Source: Ilyomonas sp965247435
Lineage (GTDB): Bacteria > Bacteroidota > Bacteroidia > Chitinophagales > Chitinophagaceae
Direction of reading: 5' to 3'
Assembly (NCBI GenBank): GCA_965247435.1
Contig: OZ252019.1
Span: 930,001-994,000 of the forward strand
DNA: 64,000 nucleotides
Each line of letters starts with the position of its first letter. Position 1 is the stretch's first letter. The notes below the pieces were generated by a model that was not told the origin of the DNA, made no database searches, and worked only from the letters and a program-made list of their open reading frames with translations. Both the position numbers and the translations under genes were made by a program. This document shows positions 1 through 8,583 of the stretch, piece by piece.

Positions 1-1
1 T

Positions 2-259
2 GCAAATGAGCAGACCAGCATGAGTGCTTATTTTCAAAGTGCCTTCAGTACTATCTCTTTTCTCGATATCAGTTCTTCTGTTTTCAAATCTGTACTCTAT
101 GGTTTCACTATCGGTATTGCCGGCTGCTACCAGGGGTATAATGCGCAGAATGGTACGCAGGGCGTGGGCAAAGCCGCAAATTCGGCAGTAGTAATTTCTA
201 TGTTTTTTGTGTTTCTCGAAGAGATGGTAGTGGTGCAGTTTGTGAATGCGATACGATGA
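2..259 (+). CDS. MlaE-family ABC transporter permease, C-terminal fragment
   Basis: This is the last 85 codons of a gene that begins before the window. The tail contains the GCYQGYNAQNGTQGVGKAAN block followed by a hydrophobic SAVVISMFFVFLEE segment, which matches the conserved C-terminal part of MlaE/TrgD4-type permeases (usual pattern GC..G..A..G..GVG.A...AVV.S). Proteins of this family form the inner-membrane channel of an ABC importer that moves phospholipids between the outer and inner membranes. The following two genes supply the ATPase and the MCE substrate-binding protein, which supports the call. The family usually has D or N after the last membrane segment; here EE is seen. Only the C-terminus can be judged. 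Confidence 0.85.
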   Translation, partial: ANEQTSMSAYFQSAFSTISFLDISSSVFKSVLYGFTIGIAGCYQGYNAQNGTQGVGKAANSAVVISMFFVFLEEMVVVQFVNAIR

Positions 260-418
260 CTGTTGTAAATAGTTAATTGTGAATAGTCGATTGTAAAGAG
301 CAAGGATTGAGGCGGTACGGTTTGAAGATCCGATGGTAAGTTTTTTAACCGTATTGAATGCCCGCAACCCGTGGTTTAAGGCAGACAGCTAAAAACCTGC
401 AGTTTTAAAAAAAGAATA

Positions 419-1180
419 ATGGAAGAAGAGGCAGTCATACACATCCGCAACCTGAAGAAGGCCTTTGGAAGTCTTACCGTGCTTAATGGTGTTGATATTG
501 ATGTGTTCCAGGGCGAGAACGTAGTAGTGCTGGGCCGCTCCGGCACCGGCAAATCGGTACTGATAAAAATAATCTCCGGCCTGCTGAAGCCCGACAGCGG
601 CACCGTAAGAGTGTTAGGCGAAGAGGTAGATACGTTAAGCGCGGCAGCCCTGCAGGCCTTGCGACTGCGCCTTGGCTTTTCTTTTCAGAACAGTGCTTTG
701 TACGATAGTATGTCGGTACGCGAAAACCTGGAGTTCCCGCTGGTGCGCAACAAAAGAAACCTGAGCCGGAAGGAAATAGATACTGCGGTGGAAGAAGTGC
801 TCGAAGGCGTTGGCCTTTTGCAGGCGATTAATCAGTTGCCATCCGAATTATCGGGCGGCCAGCGCAAACGCATCGGCATCGCCCGCACGCTTATCTTAAA
901 GCCCGATATTATGCTGTACGATGAACCTACCGCCGGCCTCGACCCCATCACCAGCATCGAGATCAATAACCTGATTAATAAAGTGCGGGAGCAGTACAAT
1001 ACCAGCGCTATTGTAATTACGCACGATCTTACCTGCGCTAAAACAACCGGCAACCGGCTGGCGATGCTGCTCGATGGCAGGTTTTTAACACAGGGCACTT
1101 TTGAAGAAGTGTTTGAAGCAGCGGATGAGCGGGTGAAAAGCTTTTATAACTACAACTTTACAAACGATAAAGTAAGCTGA
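419..1180 (+). CDS. ABC transporter ATP-binding protein, MlaF type
   Basis: A 253-residue ATPase. Walker A is GRSGTGKS (about residues 39-46), the signature is LSGGQRKRIGIAR (about 143-155), Walker B is IMLYDEPTAGLDP (about 164-176) and the switch His lies in VITHDL. The signature with QRKR and the overall length fit MlaF, the cytoplasmic ATPase that powers phospholipid transport across the periplasm by the Mla/MCE system. It lies 159 bases after the permease gene and 44 bases before the MCE protein gene, in the order permease-ATPase-MCE common in Bacteroidota. A purine-rich stretch precedes the ATG. A transporter of another lipid-like substrate by the same architecture cannot be excluded. 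Confidence 0.93.
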   Translation: MEEEAVIHIRNLKKAFGSLTVLNGVDIDVFQGENVVVLGRSGTGKSVLIKIISGLLKPDSGTVRVLGEEVDTLSAAALQALRLRLGFSFQNSALYDSMSVRENLEFPLVRNKRNLSRKEIDTAVEEVLEGVGLLQAINQLPSELSGGQRKRIGIARTLILKPDIMLYDEPTAGLDPITSIEINNLINKVREQYNTSAIVITHDLTCAKTTGNRLAMLLDGRFLTQGTFEEVFEAADERVKSFYNYNFTNDKVS

Positions 1181-1224
1181 TTAAATTATCAAACCACACT
1201 TTTAAATGCATTAATGAATAGAAT

Positions 1225-2229
1225 ATGAAATCTACGAAAAATAACCGCTCCGTAATTGTAGGCATCTTTATACTGCTTGGGCTGGTGATACTGGTGGTTG
1301 CCGTATTTACGCTGGGCGGGCAAAAGAAAACCTTTGTCAAAGGCTTTGCCGTAAATGCAGTGTTTGATGATGTAAACGGCCTGCAAACCGGCAGCAATGT
1401 GTGGCTCTCCGGCGTAAAGATTGGTACCGTAAAAAAAATCAGTTTTTACACCAATTCGCGGGTGCTGGTATCTATGAACCTGGAAAAAGCTGTTGAGCCG
1501 AATGTACATAAAGATGCAAAAGCAAAGATTGGTTCGGATGGTTTAATCGGCAACAAGATAATAGTTATCTATGGCGGCACGCCTGCTTCACACGCTGTAG
1601 CCAGCGGCGATTACCTTGCTGTAGAAAAGGCATTAAGTACCGATGATATGCTGGCTACACTGCAGGCAAACAACAAAAACCTCCTCGCAATTACCGGTTC
1701 CTTCAAAAACATCAGCAATAAGATTGATAGCGGCAGCGGCACATTGGGTTACCTGCTGAACAATGAAACCCTTGCAAAGCGGATGGGCGGCGCCATTGAC
1801 GGCTTACAGGCAACAGTAGCTAACTTTGAAGTGGCTTCGCGCAGCAGCAAGGCAGTGCTTGCCAACCTGCAGCAGTTTTCTGCAGGACTGAATACACGCG
1901 GCTCTCTCGCCAATGAATTAACGACCGATACCACGATGTTTACGATACTGAAGGGCACGATTACGCAATTGCGCGATGTGGTAACCACAGCTTCGCAGCT
2001 TACCGATAACCTGAAGGCTGCTACCGACCGGCTACATGAAACAAACAATGTGCCCGGTGTACTGCTCAACGATCCGGAAGCGGCGGCTGCTCTGCAAAAA
2101 ACCATTCAAAACCTCCAAAGCAGCAGCAGCAGTTTAAACGAAGACCTGAAAGCAGCCCAGAGCAACTTCCTGTTGCGTGGCTATTTTAAGAAAAAAGCTA
2201 AGAATAAAGTGGATTCTTTACAACGGTAA
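1225..2229 (+). CDS. MCE/MlaD-family lipid transport protein
   Basis: 334 residues. An N-terminal membrane anchor (about residues 9-29) is followed by one MCE/MlaD domain (about 37-116; FDDVNGLQTGSNVWLSGVKI, then SDGLIGNKIIVIYGG). The remaining two thirds is alpha-helical, low in cysteine and rich in Ala, Leu, Thr and Ser, as in single-MCE proteins that form a hexameric tunnel with a helical needle. It would bind and carry phospholipids in the periplasm for the permease and ATPase encoded just upstream. The 44-base gap suggests one transcript. A hydrophilic basic tail (YFKKKAKNKVDSLQR) ends the protein. Confidence 0.92.
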   Translation: MKSTKNNRSVIVGIFILLGLVILVVAVFTLGGQKKTFVKGFAVNAVFDDVNGLQTGSNVWLSGVKIGTVKKISFYTNSRVLVSMNLEKAVEPNVHKDAKAKIGSDGLIGNKIIVIYGGTPASHAVASGDYLAVEKALSTDDMLATLQANNKNLLAITGSFKNISNKIDSGSGTLGYLLNNETLAKRMGGAIDGLQATVANFEVASRSSKAVLANLQQFSAGLNTRGSLANELTTDTTMFTILKGTITQLRDVVTTASQLTDNLKAATDRLHETNNVPGVLLNDPEAAAALQKTIQNLQSSSSSLNEDLKAAQSNFLLRGYFKKKAKNKVDSLQR

Positions 2230-2642
2230 AAAGTTTAAAATGCATAGACATAAATTCTTTACTAAGGAAGCGCGATGATTGCCTTACCACCTTAGTATAA
2301 CATTATACCCGATAAGTACACAACCTTATTATTTTATCAAGTGCTATTATTGATAGAAAATAATACACCCGGCTGTATAATTTGCTACCACGATTATCAT
2401 TGCGCACCAACTGAATATATAACCGGCATTAAAAGCACAATAAGCAGTAGCTAATGGTGTAATGATACAATTGGTTTGGGCACTACAGCGCAGAACAGGT
2501 GCAGGGCACCATTATCTAAACTGCCAGCGTTATCATTTTTTCTTTATTTTCATAAAGCAATACAACTACAAAACTGCTCCGCTGGCAGCAAAAGCCCGTA
2601 ATAATTGTAATACTTAATCTTCCACTTCAAATTATATAACCT
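2230..2642. other. Noncoding stretch after the Mla operon
   Basis: These 413 bases carry no convincing gene. An 8-bp inverted repeat (TACTAAGG at 2260-2267, CCTTAGTA at 2290-2297) lies 30 bases after the mlaD-like stop and may end or stabilise that transcript, although no T-run follows. The rest is AT-rich and must contain the promoter of the oxidoreductase gene at 2643, but no clear TAnnTTTG box was identified. Confidence 0.5.
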
Positions 2643-3563
2643 ATGAAAGCAATCTACTACACCGCATATGGCAATTCCGACGTTTTGCAACTGCAGGAAA
2701 GCGATAAACCTGCCTGCGGCGAAAACCAGGTATTGATAAAAATAACTGCAACCACCGTAAATCCGTTTGACATAAAAGTGCGCTCCGGCGCAATGCGGGA
2801 AGCTGTACCGATTTCCCTGCCTTATATCCCGGGTTCCGATGCTTGTGGTATCGTGGAAGAAGCGGGCAGTGCAACAACGCGGCTAAAAAGGGGTGATGAA
2901 GTATTTACTACCTGCTTTGGAGGCACATACACCGAATATGTTGCAGTAAAAGAAGCGCAGGTGGCAGCGAAGCCAAACAATGTTTCCGCCAACGAGGCCG
3001 CTGCCCTTGCCGTGCCGTTGGTTACGGCGTATTCGTTCCTGGTAGAAGCCGCAGACCTGCAAAAAGGCCAGCGGATACTGATACATGGCGCCGCCGGCGC
3101 CGTAGGGTATGTAATGACGCAAATGGCGAAAGCCCTGGGCGCTTATGTAATTGGCACTGCCTCCGGCGAAGGAGTAGAAATGCTGAAAGCAATAGGAACC
3201 GATGAAGTGATTGACTACAAAGCGCAGGACTTTACGCAGCTTGTGAAAGATGCAGACATCGTGCTGGACCTGGTGGGCGGCGAAACGCAAACCAAGTCTT
3301 TCAGGGTATTGAAAAAGGGCGGCAAGTTGCTTAGCACCGTAGCGCCGCCGTCGCCGGAGTTGGCAGCGCAGTATGGTGTTTCCGCACAGTTTTTATCTTC
3401 TGCGCCTTCGCATAAAAAACTGGAATTTGGTAAAAGGATGGTGGAAGAAGGAATAATAAAAGTGCATATTGCGGCAGTGATGCCATTAGCCGATGCAGCG
3501 AAAGCGCAGGATATGGTTTCGGCGGGTAAGATAAACGGCAAGGTAGTGCTCACGGTGGGTTGA
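2643..3563 (+). CDS. NAD(P)-dependent zinc-free alcohol dehydrogenase / quinone oxidoreductase (MDR family)
   Basis: 306 residues, the usual length for zinc-free MDR enzymes. The N-terminal GroES-like part has TTVNPFDIKVRSG and PGSDACGIVEE; the Rossmann part has LIHGAAGAVGYVMTQMAKA (nucleotide-binding AxxGxxG type) followed by IDYKAQDF and DIVLDLVGGET. The cysteine/histidine zinc ligands of true alcohol dehydrogenases are not evident, so a quinone- or enone-reducing enzyme using NADPH is expected, soluble in the cytoplasm. The gene appears to stand alone. The physiological substrate cannot be told from sequence. Confidence 0.88.
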   Translation: MKAIYYTAYGNSDVLQLQESDKPACGENQVLIKITATTVNPFDIKVRSGAMREAVPISLPYIPGSDACGIVEEAGSATTRLKRGDEVFTTCFGGTYTEYVAVKEAQVAAKPNNVSANEAAALAVPLVTAYSFLVEAADLQKGQRILIHGAAGAVGYVMTQMAKALGAYVIGTASGEGVEMLKAIGTDEVIDYKAQDFTQLVKDADIVLDLVGGETQTKSFRVLKKGGKLLSTVAPPSPELAAQYGVSAQFLSSAPSHKKLEFGKRMVEEGIIKVHIAAVMPLADAAKAQDMVSAGKINGKVVLTVG

Positions 3564-3697
3564 ATCTTGCGATAATATCAATCAGCGCAACGCTTTTACC
3601 GGGCTTGCTGTACCGTTTATAAGTCAGCAATACAAACTAACGGGTGTATTTTCGGGTTCGCTTCGTCTTTTTATAAAATTCTTTTACTAACCAATTT

Positions 3698-4480
3698 ATG
3701 AAAACTACTACAACCACAGACTTCCATCAAGAAGCATCTTTTTACAAAGCAAAACCGTTATTCAAAGCCTCCGCTGCAACGGGCAATTACCATATACAAA
3801 AACTAATGCTTGCCGGCCTTTTCGCGTTGCTGCTGGTTTTGCACGCATCGGCACAAACGGCTTATACAAAGCACCCGGATACAAAAGAAACGGGCTGGAA
3901 AGATTTATTTACTCCTAACCTCAGCAACGGTATTGATAACGAAAAGGTGTGGAGCGTACAGGATGGCGTAATTACCGCCAGTAAAGACGCGCCGCTTTGG
4001 AGTGCGAAAGAATATGATGACTTTATGCTGGACCTCGAGTTTAAAAATGCCGATGGTACCAATAGTGGCGTGATTGTACATGCAACCGATACGGCGGAAT
4101 GGATACCGCACTCTGTAGAAATACAAATAGCCGACGATTACTCGGCCGAGTGGAGCAAGGCACGCCCCGACTGGCAGTGCGCGGCTGTGTTTGGCCATAA
4201 AGCGGCCACCAAACGCACGGTAAAAAAACCCGGAGAATGGAACCATTACACCATAACCTGCAAAGACAAAAAAATATGGATTGTATTAAATGGCGAACTC
4301 GTAAACGAGTTTGATATGAGCCTGTACACCTCTGCCAAAACCAACCCCGACGGCAGCGAAATACCGGCGTGGCTAAGCAACCCGCTGGCTTCTTTGCCCT
4401 TGCACGGGCGCATTGGCTTCCAGGGCAAGCATGCCGGCGCGCCTATCTATTTCCGGAATATAAAAATAAAAGAATTGTAA
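3698..4480 (+). CDS. Secreted DUF1080 (3-keto-disaccharide hydrolase-like) protein
   Basis: 260 residues. After a signal peptide, GWKDLFTPNL...GIDNEKVWSVQDGVITASK begins a DUF1080 domain, a concanavalin-like beta sandwich that fills the mature protein (about residues 65-258) and ends with GRIGFQGKHAGAPIYFRNIKIKEL, the family's typical C-terminus. Family members bind or hydrolyse 3-keto-glycosides in the periplasm. Two starts are possible: the ATG at 3698 gives a 36-residue Thr-rich extension before the hydrophobic signal; the ATG at 3806 would put the signal sequence (LAGLFALLLVLHASA) directly at the N-terminus. The longer form is listed; the shorter is equally plausible for a secreted protein. 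Confidence 0.85.
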   Translation: MKTTTTTDFHQEASFYKAKPLFKASAATGNYHIQKLMLAGLFALLLVLHASAQTAYTKHPDTKETGWKDLFTPNLSNGIDNEKVWSVQDGVITASKDAPLWSAKEYDDFMLDLEFKNADGTNSGVIVHATDTAEWIPHSVEIQIADDYSAEWSKARPDWQCAAVFGHKAATKRTVKKPGEWNHYTITCKDKKIWIVLNGELVNEFDMSLYTSAKTNPDGSEIPAWLSNPLASLPLHGRIGFQGKHAGAPIYFRNIKIKEL

Positions 4481-4699
4481 GTCGCCGTTACGCGCTTTGC
4501 TGGTTGATGGCTGAGTTTTGATAGGGGAATGGCAGGGAGACTATTCGCCTGCAGCAATGCATAATTGCCATTGTGGCGAACAAAGCAAAGCCACCTGTGC
4601 TTTATTATAAAATGTATTGTATCTGCTTTGCTGCATCTTATCAAAATCCACAGATGGCTTCGTGATGCCCGCCATGACGGCACTTTTAATTAGCCTTTC

Positions 4700-5596
4700 T
4701 TACAGTGCTATATTCAGTTTGGCAACTTTGCCCTGCAGTATATGCATCTTCACTTTTTTGGTGGTATAGCCGGGCGCAGATATGGCAATTTCGCACTCTC
4801 CGCCGCGCATACTTATGATGGAATAGTTGCCGGCTGCATTAGTTACCGCTTCTTTCTTTTTGCTTTCAATCTCTATCCGCGCATTTTTAATGGCAGCTTT
4901 GGTAGTTGCATCCGTTACTACGCCTTCCAGGCCCGTATGGTGGACGCCTGTTTGCTCCAGGGCAGCATTTATACGAAAGCCGGACACGAAATCGGGATGC
5001 GTGCGGGTAAAGCGGTTGAGGAGCCGGTCGAATTGCTTAACATTTTTATCCAGCAGCTTAATTACGCCATTAATATTCTGGTTAGCCACACTGCTGCCGT
5101 TATCTATCACGCCGGCTTTGCCAATATTGTCGTTAAAGGCAGTAGCGTCGGTCATTACAGCGCCCAGCATTGTTTGCGTTATCTCGTATTGCATAAAGTC
5201 GGCATCGCCAAGCAGGGGCTGCAATATATTTACAATATGCAATACAAACGGGCGTACATCGGCATCTTTCTGCCGTAATACATCGGTTTTATTGTGGCAG
5301 ATATCGGTGAGCAATTTGGTATTTCCATATTGCTCGGCGTAGGCACATGCAGTATCGCAAATGCTGCCCACACTCCCGGCAATCTTAAGTTTCAGATCTT
5401 TTTGGATGGTAGTAATGCCGTTGCCTTTAATATCTTTAGAAGGCATGAGGCTTTTGAGCAAACTGAAGTTGATGGTAAAGTTTTGCGCCTCGTTGGCAAA
5501 AGGAATGTAGGTGCTGTACACGCTATTGTTGGCAGATAAAAAAATAGACAGTCTTTGGCAACGGGTATAGTTGCGGGATTGATTGGCAGTGAGCAT
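4700..5596 (-). CDS. Unknown protein with C-terminal carboxypeptidase-regulatory-like domain
   Basis: About 298 residues from the ATG at 5596. The first 215 residues match no family I recognise: mostly helical, no signal peptide, no membrane segment. The last 75 form a carboxypeptidase-regulatory-like (Ig-type) fold: LEGVVTDATTKAAIKNARIE, then AAGNYSIISMRGGECEIAISAPGY. In Bacteroidota such a domain usually sits on secreted proteins; here its presence without a visible export signal is odd. An in-frame ATG lies upstream at 5638, but a TATTTTTG box (-7 type) at 5643-5636 overlaps it, which favours 5596. The gene has no close neighbour on its strand. Confidence 0.72.
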   Translation of the reverse strand: MLTANQSRNYTRCQRLSIFLSANNSVYSTYIPFANEAQNFTINFSLLKSLMPSKDIKGNGITTIQKDLKLKIAGSVGSICDTACAYAEQYGNTKLLTDICHNKTDVLRQKDADVRPFVLHIVNILQPLLGDADFMQYEITQTMLGAVMTDATAFNDNIGKAGVIDNGSSVANQNINGVIKLLDKNVKQFDRLLNRFTRTHPDFVSGFRINAALEQTGVHHTGLEGVVTDATTKAAIKNARIEIESKKKEAVTNAAGNYSIISMRGGECEIAISAPGYTTKKVKMHILQGKVAKLNIAL

Positions 5597-5635
5597 AAAA
5601 TAAATGGTTTTGTATATATTGGATTGTTGACCGCA

Positions 5636-5643
5636 CAAAAATA
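5636..5643 (-). promoter_or_regulatory. Probable -7 promoter box for the gene ending at 4700
   Basis: Read on the minus strand this is TATTTTTG, a full match to the Bacteroidota TAnnTTTG element. It lies 40 bases before the ATG at 5596. No good TTTG -33 partner is visible, so the call rests on the -7 box alone. Confidence 0.4.
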
Positions 5644-5721
5644 GAAATGTTTTGAAATACGTTAACCGCGCTAAGGCTTAAATAGGCCTGAAAAGGCATT
5701 AAAAAATAATAATATATACCA

Positions 5722-5973
5722 GAGATGGGCAAGCTTTACTGTAAGATGATGGAGCAATGCACAGAGATGACTAAACATTGGGGTAAGATGATGGAGCAAT
5801 GAATAAAGATGCGTAAGCAATGGTAAAAGATGGGTAAACTTTGGGCAGAGATGAACAAACAATGGCCAGCGATGCATACAATTTGAAAAGAGACATTTAC
5901 ACTTTGAAGTAAGATGCGTAAAATTTATTGGAAGATGCCTGGGATATGGATAAAGATGGATATGGAATATAAA
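5722..5973 (+). repeat. Degenerate 21-bp tandem repeat, 12 units
   Basis: Twelve consecutive units of exactly 21 bases with no indel. Eleven of twelve carry ATG at the same phase (5725, 5746, 5767, 5788, 5809, 5830, 5851, 5872, 5914, 5935, 5956; the unit at 5893 has ACA). Consensus is roughly AAG-ATG-GGT-AAA-CAA-TGG-GCA. On the plus strand each unit reads as a heptad M-x-K-x-W-x-K/E, but four units have a stop (5800, 5824, 5884, 5905), so no protein can be made through it. On the minus strand it reads as HL-containing heptads and stays open to 5671, which is probably incidental. It sits just upstream of the minus-strand gene at 4700-5596. Confidence 0.85.
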
Positions 5974-6379
5974 AAATGATTGATTTTAGAATATTGTTAT
6001 CTGCTCAGGAGAATAATTATTGACAGATTGCATTACAATTGTTGGCAAAACATATAGCAATAGGAGTATGCGCTGCAATGGCGCAATTGCGGGCAATTTA
6101 ATAACTGTACATTAAACAAACTTGCGGCGGCTTTGGCTTATGGTGTCTTTAGCGCCATACGGAATATGCAGGTGTTATCATTAACTCTTACAATTGAATA
6201 GTATAAGTATTCAGTCAAAATTATCTTTACTTAATTCTAAATGCAGATTCCGCACAAAACCGCCCTTAAGTTGCTGATAATAACAGCTTTGCACAGGCGG
6301 TATTTGCGGAATGACGGCTTCGATTATTACCACTTAATTTTATTGAGTTACTTTGCTTTAGTTGATAATCAATCTTGCC
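5974..6379. other. Noncoding stretch between tandem repeat and GIY-YIG gene
   Basis: AT-rich sequence without a supportable gene. Its only structured part is palindromic repeat copy A at 6243-6317 (listed separately). A TTACTTTGC motif at about 6350 could be part of a promoter for the nuclease gene but is one base short of TAnnTTTG. Confidence 0.5.
6243..6317 (+). repeat. Palindromic intergenic repeat, copy A
   Basis: Left arm GCAGATTCCGCAC...CCGCC (6243-6264), right arm GGCGGTATTTGCGGAATGACGG (6296-6317). The arms are imperfect reverse complements (GGCGG...TGCGGAAT), with about 31 bases between. Two related copies follow at 6763 and 6922. The GCGGAATGACGG end is characteristic of a REP-like dispersed sequence. 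Confidence 0.75.
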
Positions 6380-6670
6380 ATGCAATACGGTGGTAGTATT
6401 TATTTTCTAACCAATTATGCAAACAGCATTTTATATTTAGGTGTAACTTCTAACCTCTATGCAAGAGTATGCGAACATCGGAGTAAAAAATATCCAAGTA
6501 GTTTTACAGCTAAATACAATTGTTATAAACTCGTTTATTATGAGCCTTTTTCAAGAATAGAAGAAGCAATAAATAAAGAAAAAGTTGTGAAGAAGTGGAG
6601 ACGTCAATTGAAGCTGAATTTAATCAACCAGTTTAACCCTGAATGGAAAGATTTGTTTGATACGCTTTGA
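6380..6670 (+). CDS. Small GIY-YIG nuclease-domain protein
   Basis: About 96 residues, a single GIY-YIG domain (COG2827 type). GGSIYFLTN contains the GIY-equivalent strand (SIY), YLGVTSNLYARVCEHR contains the YIG-equivalent (YLG) plus the conserved Arg/His helix, and the Glu of AINKEKVVKKWRR is the expected metal-ligand position. It would be a metal-dependent DNA endonuclease or a degenerate DNA-binding relative. The ATG at 6380 is chosen over an upstream in-frame TTG at 6362 because the domain begins at once. Palindromic repeats lie on both sides (6243-6317; 6763-6855 and 6922-6997), a setting seen for many Bacteroidota GIY-YIG genes, so a selfish or repeat-dispersing role is possible but unproven. 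Confidence 0.9.
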   Translation: MQYGGSIYFLTNYANSILYLGVTSNLYARVCEHRSKKYPSSFTAKYNCYKLVYYEPFSRIEEAINKEKVVKKWRRQLKLNLINQFNPEWKDLFDTL

Positions 6671-6762
6671 TATAAATTAGTATCTGTTGCAGGTACAGAT
6701 TATGTACAAGGGATATAAATTGATTTAATTTTTTTTAAGGGATAGATAAAATAAGCAAGTAC

Positions 6763-6855
6763 GTCATTCCGCAAATGCTGCCATTTTGGTCTTTTATTAC
6801 TTTGATATTACCGGCGGCTTTGCCTGTCTGCCGGCAAAGGCGGGTGCGGAATCTG
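6763..6855 (-). repeat. Palindromic intergenic repeat, copy B (inverted)
   Basis: Begins GTCATTCCGCAAATGCTGCC (6763-6782) and ends GGCGGGTGCGGAATCTG (6839-6855), that is, the reverse order of copy A's ends. The inner part holds a second short palindrome (CTTTGCC...GGCAAAG, about 6818-6840). It lies 92 bases after the GIY-YIG stop. Confidence 0.72.
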
Positions 6856-6921
6856 TTGGCTAATTGCGATGTAATTGAATACAATAGTTTCTGTATAAAT
6901 AAATTCAAATTGATTGTATCA

Positions 6922-6997
6922 GCAGATTCCGCACAAAGCCGCCGCAAGATTGATTGATATAAGATTATCGCATTGGCGGCAATTGCGGAATGACGGA
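6922..6997 (+). repeat. Palindromic intergenic repeat, copy C
   Basis: Left arm GCAGATTCCGCACAAAGCCG (6922-6941), right arm GGCGGCAATTGCGGAATGACGG (6975-6996/7). It has the same orientation and nearly the same ends as copy A, and is inverted relative to copy B, 66 bases away. Confidence 0.75.
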
Positions 6998-7074
6998 CAG
7001 TGTGCTTTTGCCTTAAACTTCTTCACGGAGGGTTGTGTTTTACGAATCTTCATGAAGAAACATAGAAAATGGTA

Positions 7075-8460
7075 CTAATGAACAATAATTAACTTTTGAG
7101 ATTCACCTGTTGTTTCGTTATGTAAATGATAAATGCCGTTTGCAAAACTCCTTACGTTGATGTATCCCGTATTATTGATAGTTTTTGTAAGCATCATTTT
7201 TCCGGTGCTATTAATTACATTAATTGTTGCTGCGCCATTTACCTGTATATGCACTATTTGGCTTGCCGGATTAGGAAATGCTTGAAAGTGTTGCTTTTTT
7301 ATGGCAGCAATGTTTGCTGTGTAAGCAAAATAATTTTCTATCGTTGAATTGTTTGACACAAAATTTACTGTATCCGACAAAAGAAAACCTCCTATTACAA
7401 CTGCATTGGTCACATACACATAGTATTTACCATCTTGCTGGGGCGTAAAGGTGGAATCTCCTTTGATAGTTGTATAACCTTTTGCGTCTATTCTGCTCCA
7501 GTAATATGTGTTATTTTTAAGTGTGCCGCCTGCGTAAATAGATAATGTATTATAATGGCGATGAATTGGAATAGATGCCTGATAGTCACATGGTACGTTG
7601 CGAAATTTTTGTGATACGAATTCAAGACCATCAAATGTAAACCGGTTGTCACGCAAGTCGCCAGTTACATACGTTGGATTATTGGTTGAATAATCAGCAT
7701 TGGTGTATTGGGTAAGTTGGTTGGAACTAAAATTAAAATAATTGAGTTTTTTAAGATTGGAAATGCTAAAAGGAATTTCACCACTTAATTGATTATTTTC
7801 TAATTCTAATGTGCGTAGATTTATCAGGTTACCGATAGAAGAAGGGATAGTGCCACTTAACTGATTGTCGTATAATTGTAAATAATAAAGGTGGATAAGA
7901 TTGCCGATAGAAGCAGGTATAGAACCACCAAGCCTGTTGTAGCCTAAATATAAAATTCCCAGATTTTTAAGATTGCCAAGAGCAGAAGGAATGCTGCCGG
8001 TTAAATAGTTGCTGTATAATTGTAAGGACAATAGATTCGGAAGATTTCCAAGAGAAGAAGGAATGCTATCGCTCAATTCATTATTATTTAAATAAAGATA
8101 AAGGATGTGACTAAGATTGCCTATGGACGAAGGGATAGAACCTGATAAATGATTAGTACCTAAGTCTAAAGATTCAAGCGCTGTAAGATTACTGATAGTT
8201 GCAGGTATCTGGTGTTGCAGTGAATTAGCTACCAATCTTATGTATGTTACTCTTGTTCCGGTTAATGTTATTCCATACCATGTGCTTACTGGTTTTTCTG
8301 TGAGCCAATTCATTGCAATGTTCCAGTCTGGCCCATTAGTACTATTGTATAAATCAACAAGCGTTAAGGAATCTATTCTATTTACCTGTGCTTTGATAGT
8401 AGTAAAGAGATTGGTACTAATAATTGTAAATAGTATGCAGCGTAAATAAAAGATTCTCAT
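7075..8460 (-). CDS. Secreted leucine-rich-repeat protein with T9SS sorting domain
   Basis: 461 residues. Signal peptide MRIFYLRCILFTIISTNLFT..KAQ; an LRR N-cap-like part (LVDLYNSTNGPDWNIAMNW); about seven 24-residue repeats of plant-specific type (L..N.L.GSIP.S.IGNL, about residues 90-250); a linker with a bacterial Ig-like stretch (about 285-375); and a C-terminal type A T9SS sorting domain starting FPNPASQIVHIQV (about 395-461). It should cross the inner membrane by Sec and be exported to or anchored on the cell surface by T9SS. The LRR arc suggests protein or glycan binding. The repeats are close enough to give 72-base DNA periodicity. No adjacent gene shares its strand. Confidence 0.9.
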   Translation of the reverse strand: MRIFYLRCILFTIISTNLFTTIKAQVNRIDSLTLVDLYNSTNGPDWNIAMNWLTEKPVSTWYGITLTGTRVTYIRLVANSLQHQIPATISNLTALESLDLGTNHLSGSIPSSIGNLSHILYLYLNNNELSDSIPSSLGNLPNLLSLQLYSNYLTGSIPSALGNLKNLGILYLGYNRLGGSIPASIGNLIHLYYLQLYDNQLSGTIPSSIGNLINLRTLELENNQLSGEIPFSISNLKKLNYFNFSSNQLTQYTNADYSTNNPTYVTGDLRDNRFTFDGLEFVSQKFRNVPCDYQASIPIHRHYNTLSIYAGGTLKNNTYYWSRIDAKGYTTIKGDSTFTPQQDGKYYVYVTNAVVIGGFLLSDTVNFVSNNSTIENYFAYTANIAAIKKQHFQAFPNPASQIVHIQVNGAATINVINSTGKMMLTKTINNTGYINVRSFANGIYHLHNETTGESQKLIIVH

Positions 8461-8583
8461 GCTTTATAATATTTATAACGAGACAATAGCGTAAACAGTT
8501 ACAAGTGCAATATAGCTATCTTTCCAATTTTCTTCATGCTAAGGTTTGCGTCTCAAAAGCTAATAAGGGAAGAATTTTAAAAA

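Larger units (their letters stand above)
6671..7074. other. Noncoding stretch holding repeat copies B and C
   Basis: 404 bases between the GIY-YIG gene and the convergent LRR gene. It consists mainly of palindromic copies B and C (listed separately) separated by about 66 AT-rich bases. No gene is supported. Confidence 0.6.

Noticed and set aside
5671..5877. Open frame on the minus strand with HL heptads through the tandem repeat
   Set aside because: The frame is open only because each 21-base unit reads without a stop in that phase; it lacks family resemblance, covers only part of the array, and the plus-strand ATG register looks more like the original coding phase.
5722..5973. CRISPR array
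   Set aside because: Units are contiguous and degenerate, with no unique spacers and no cas genes nearby.
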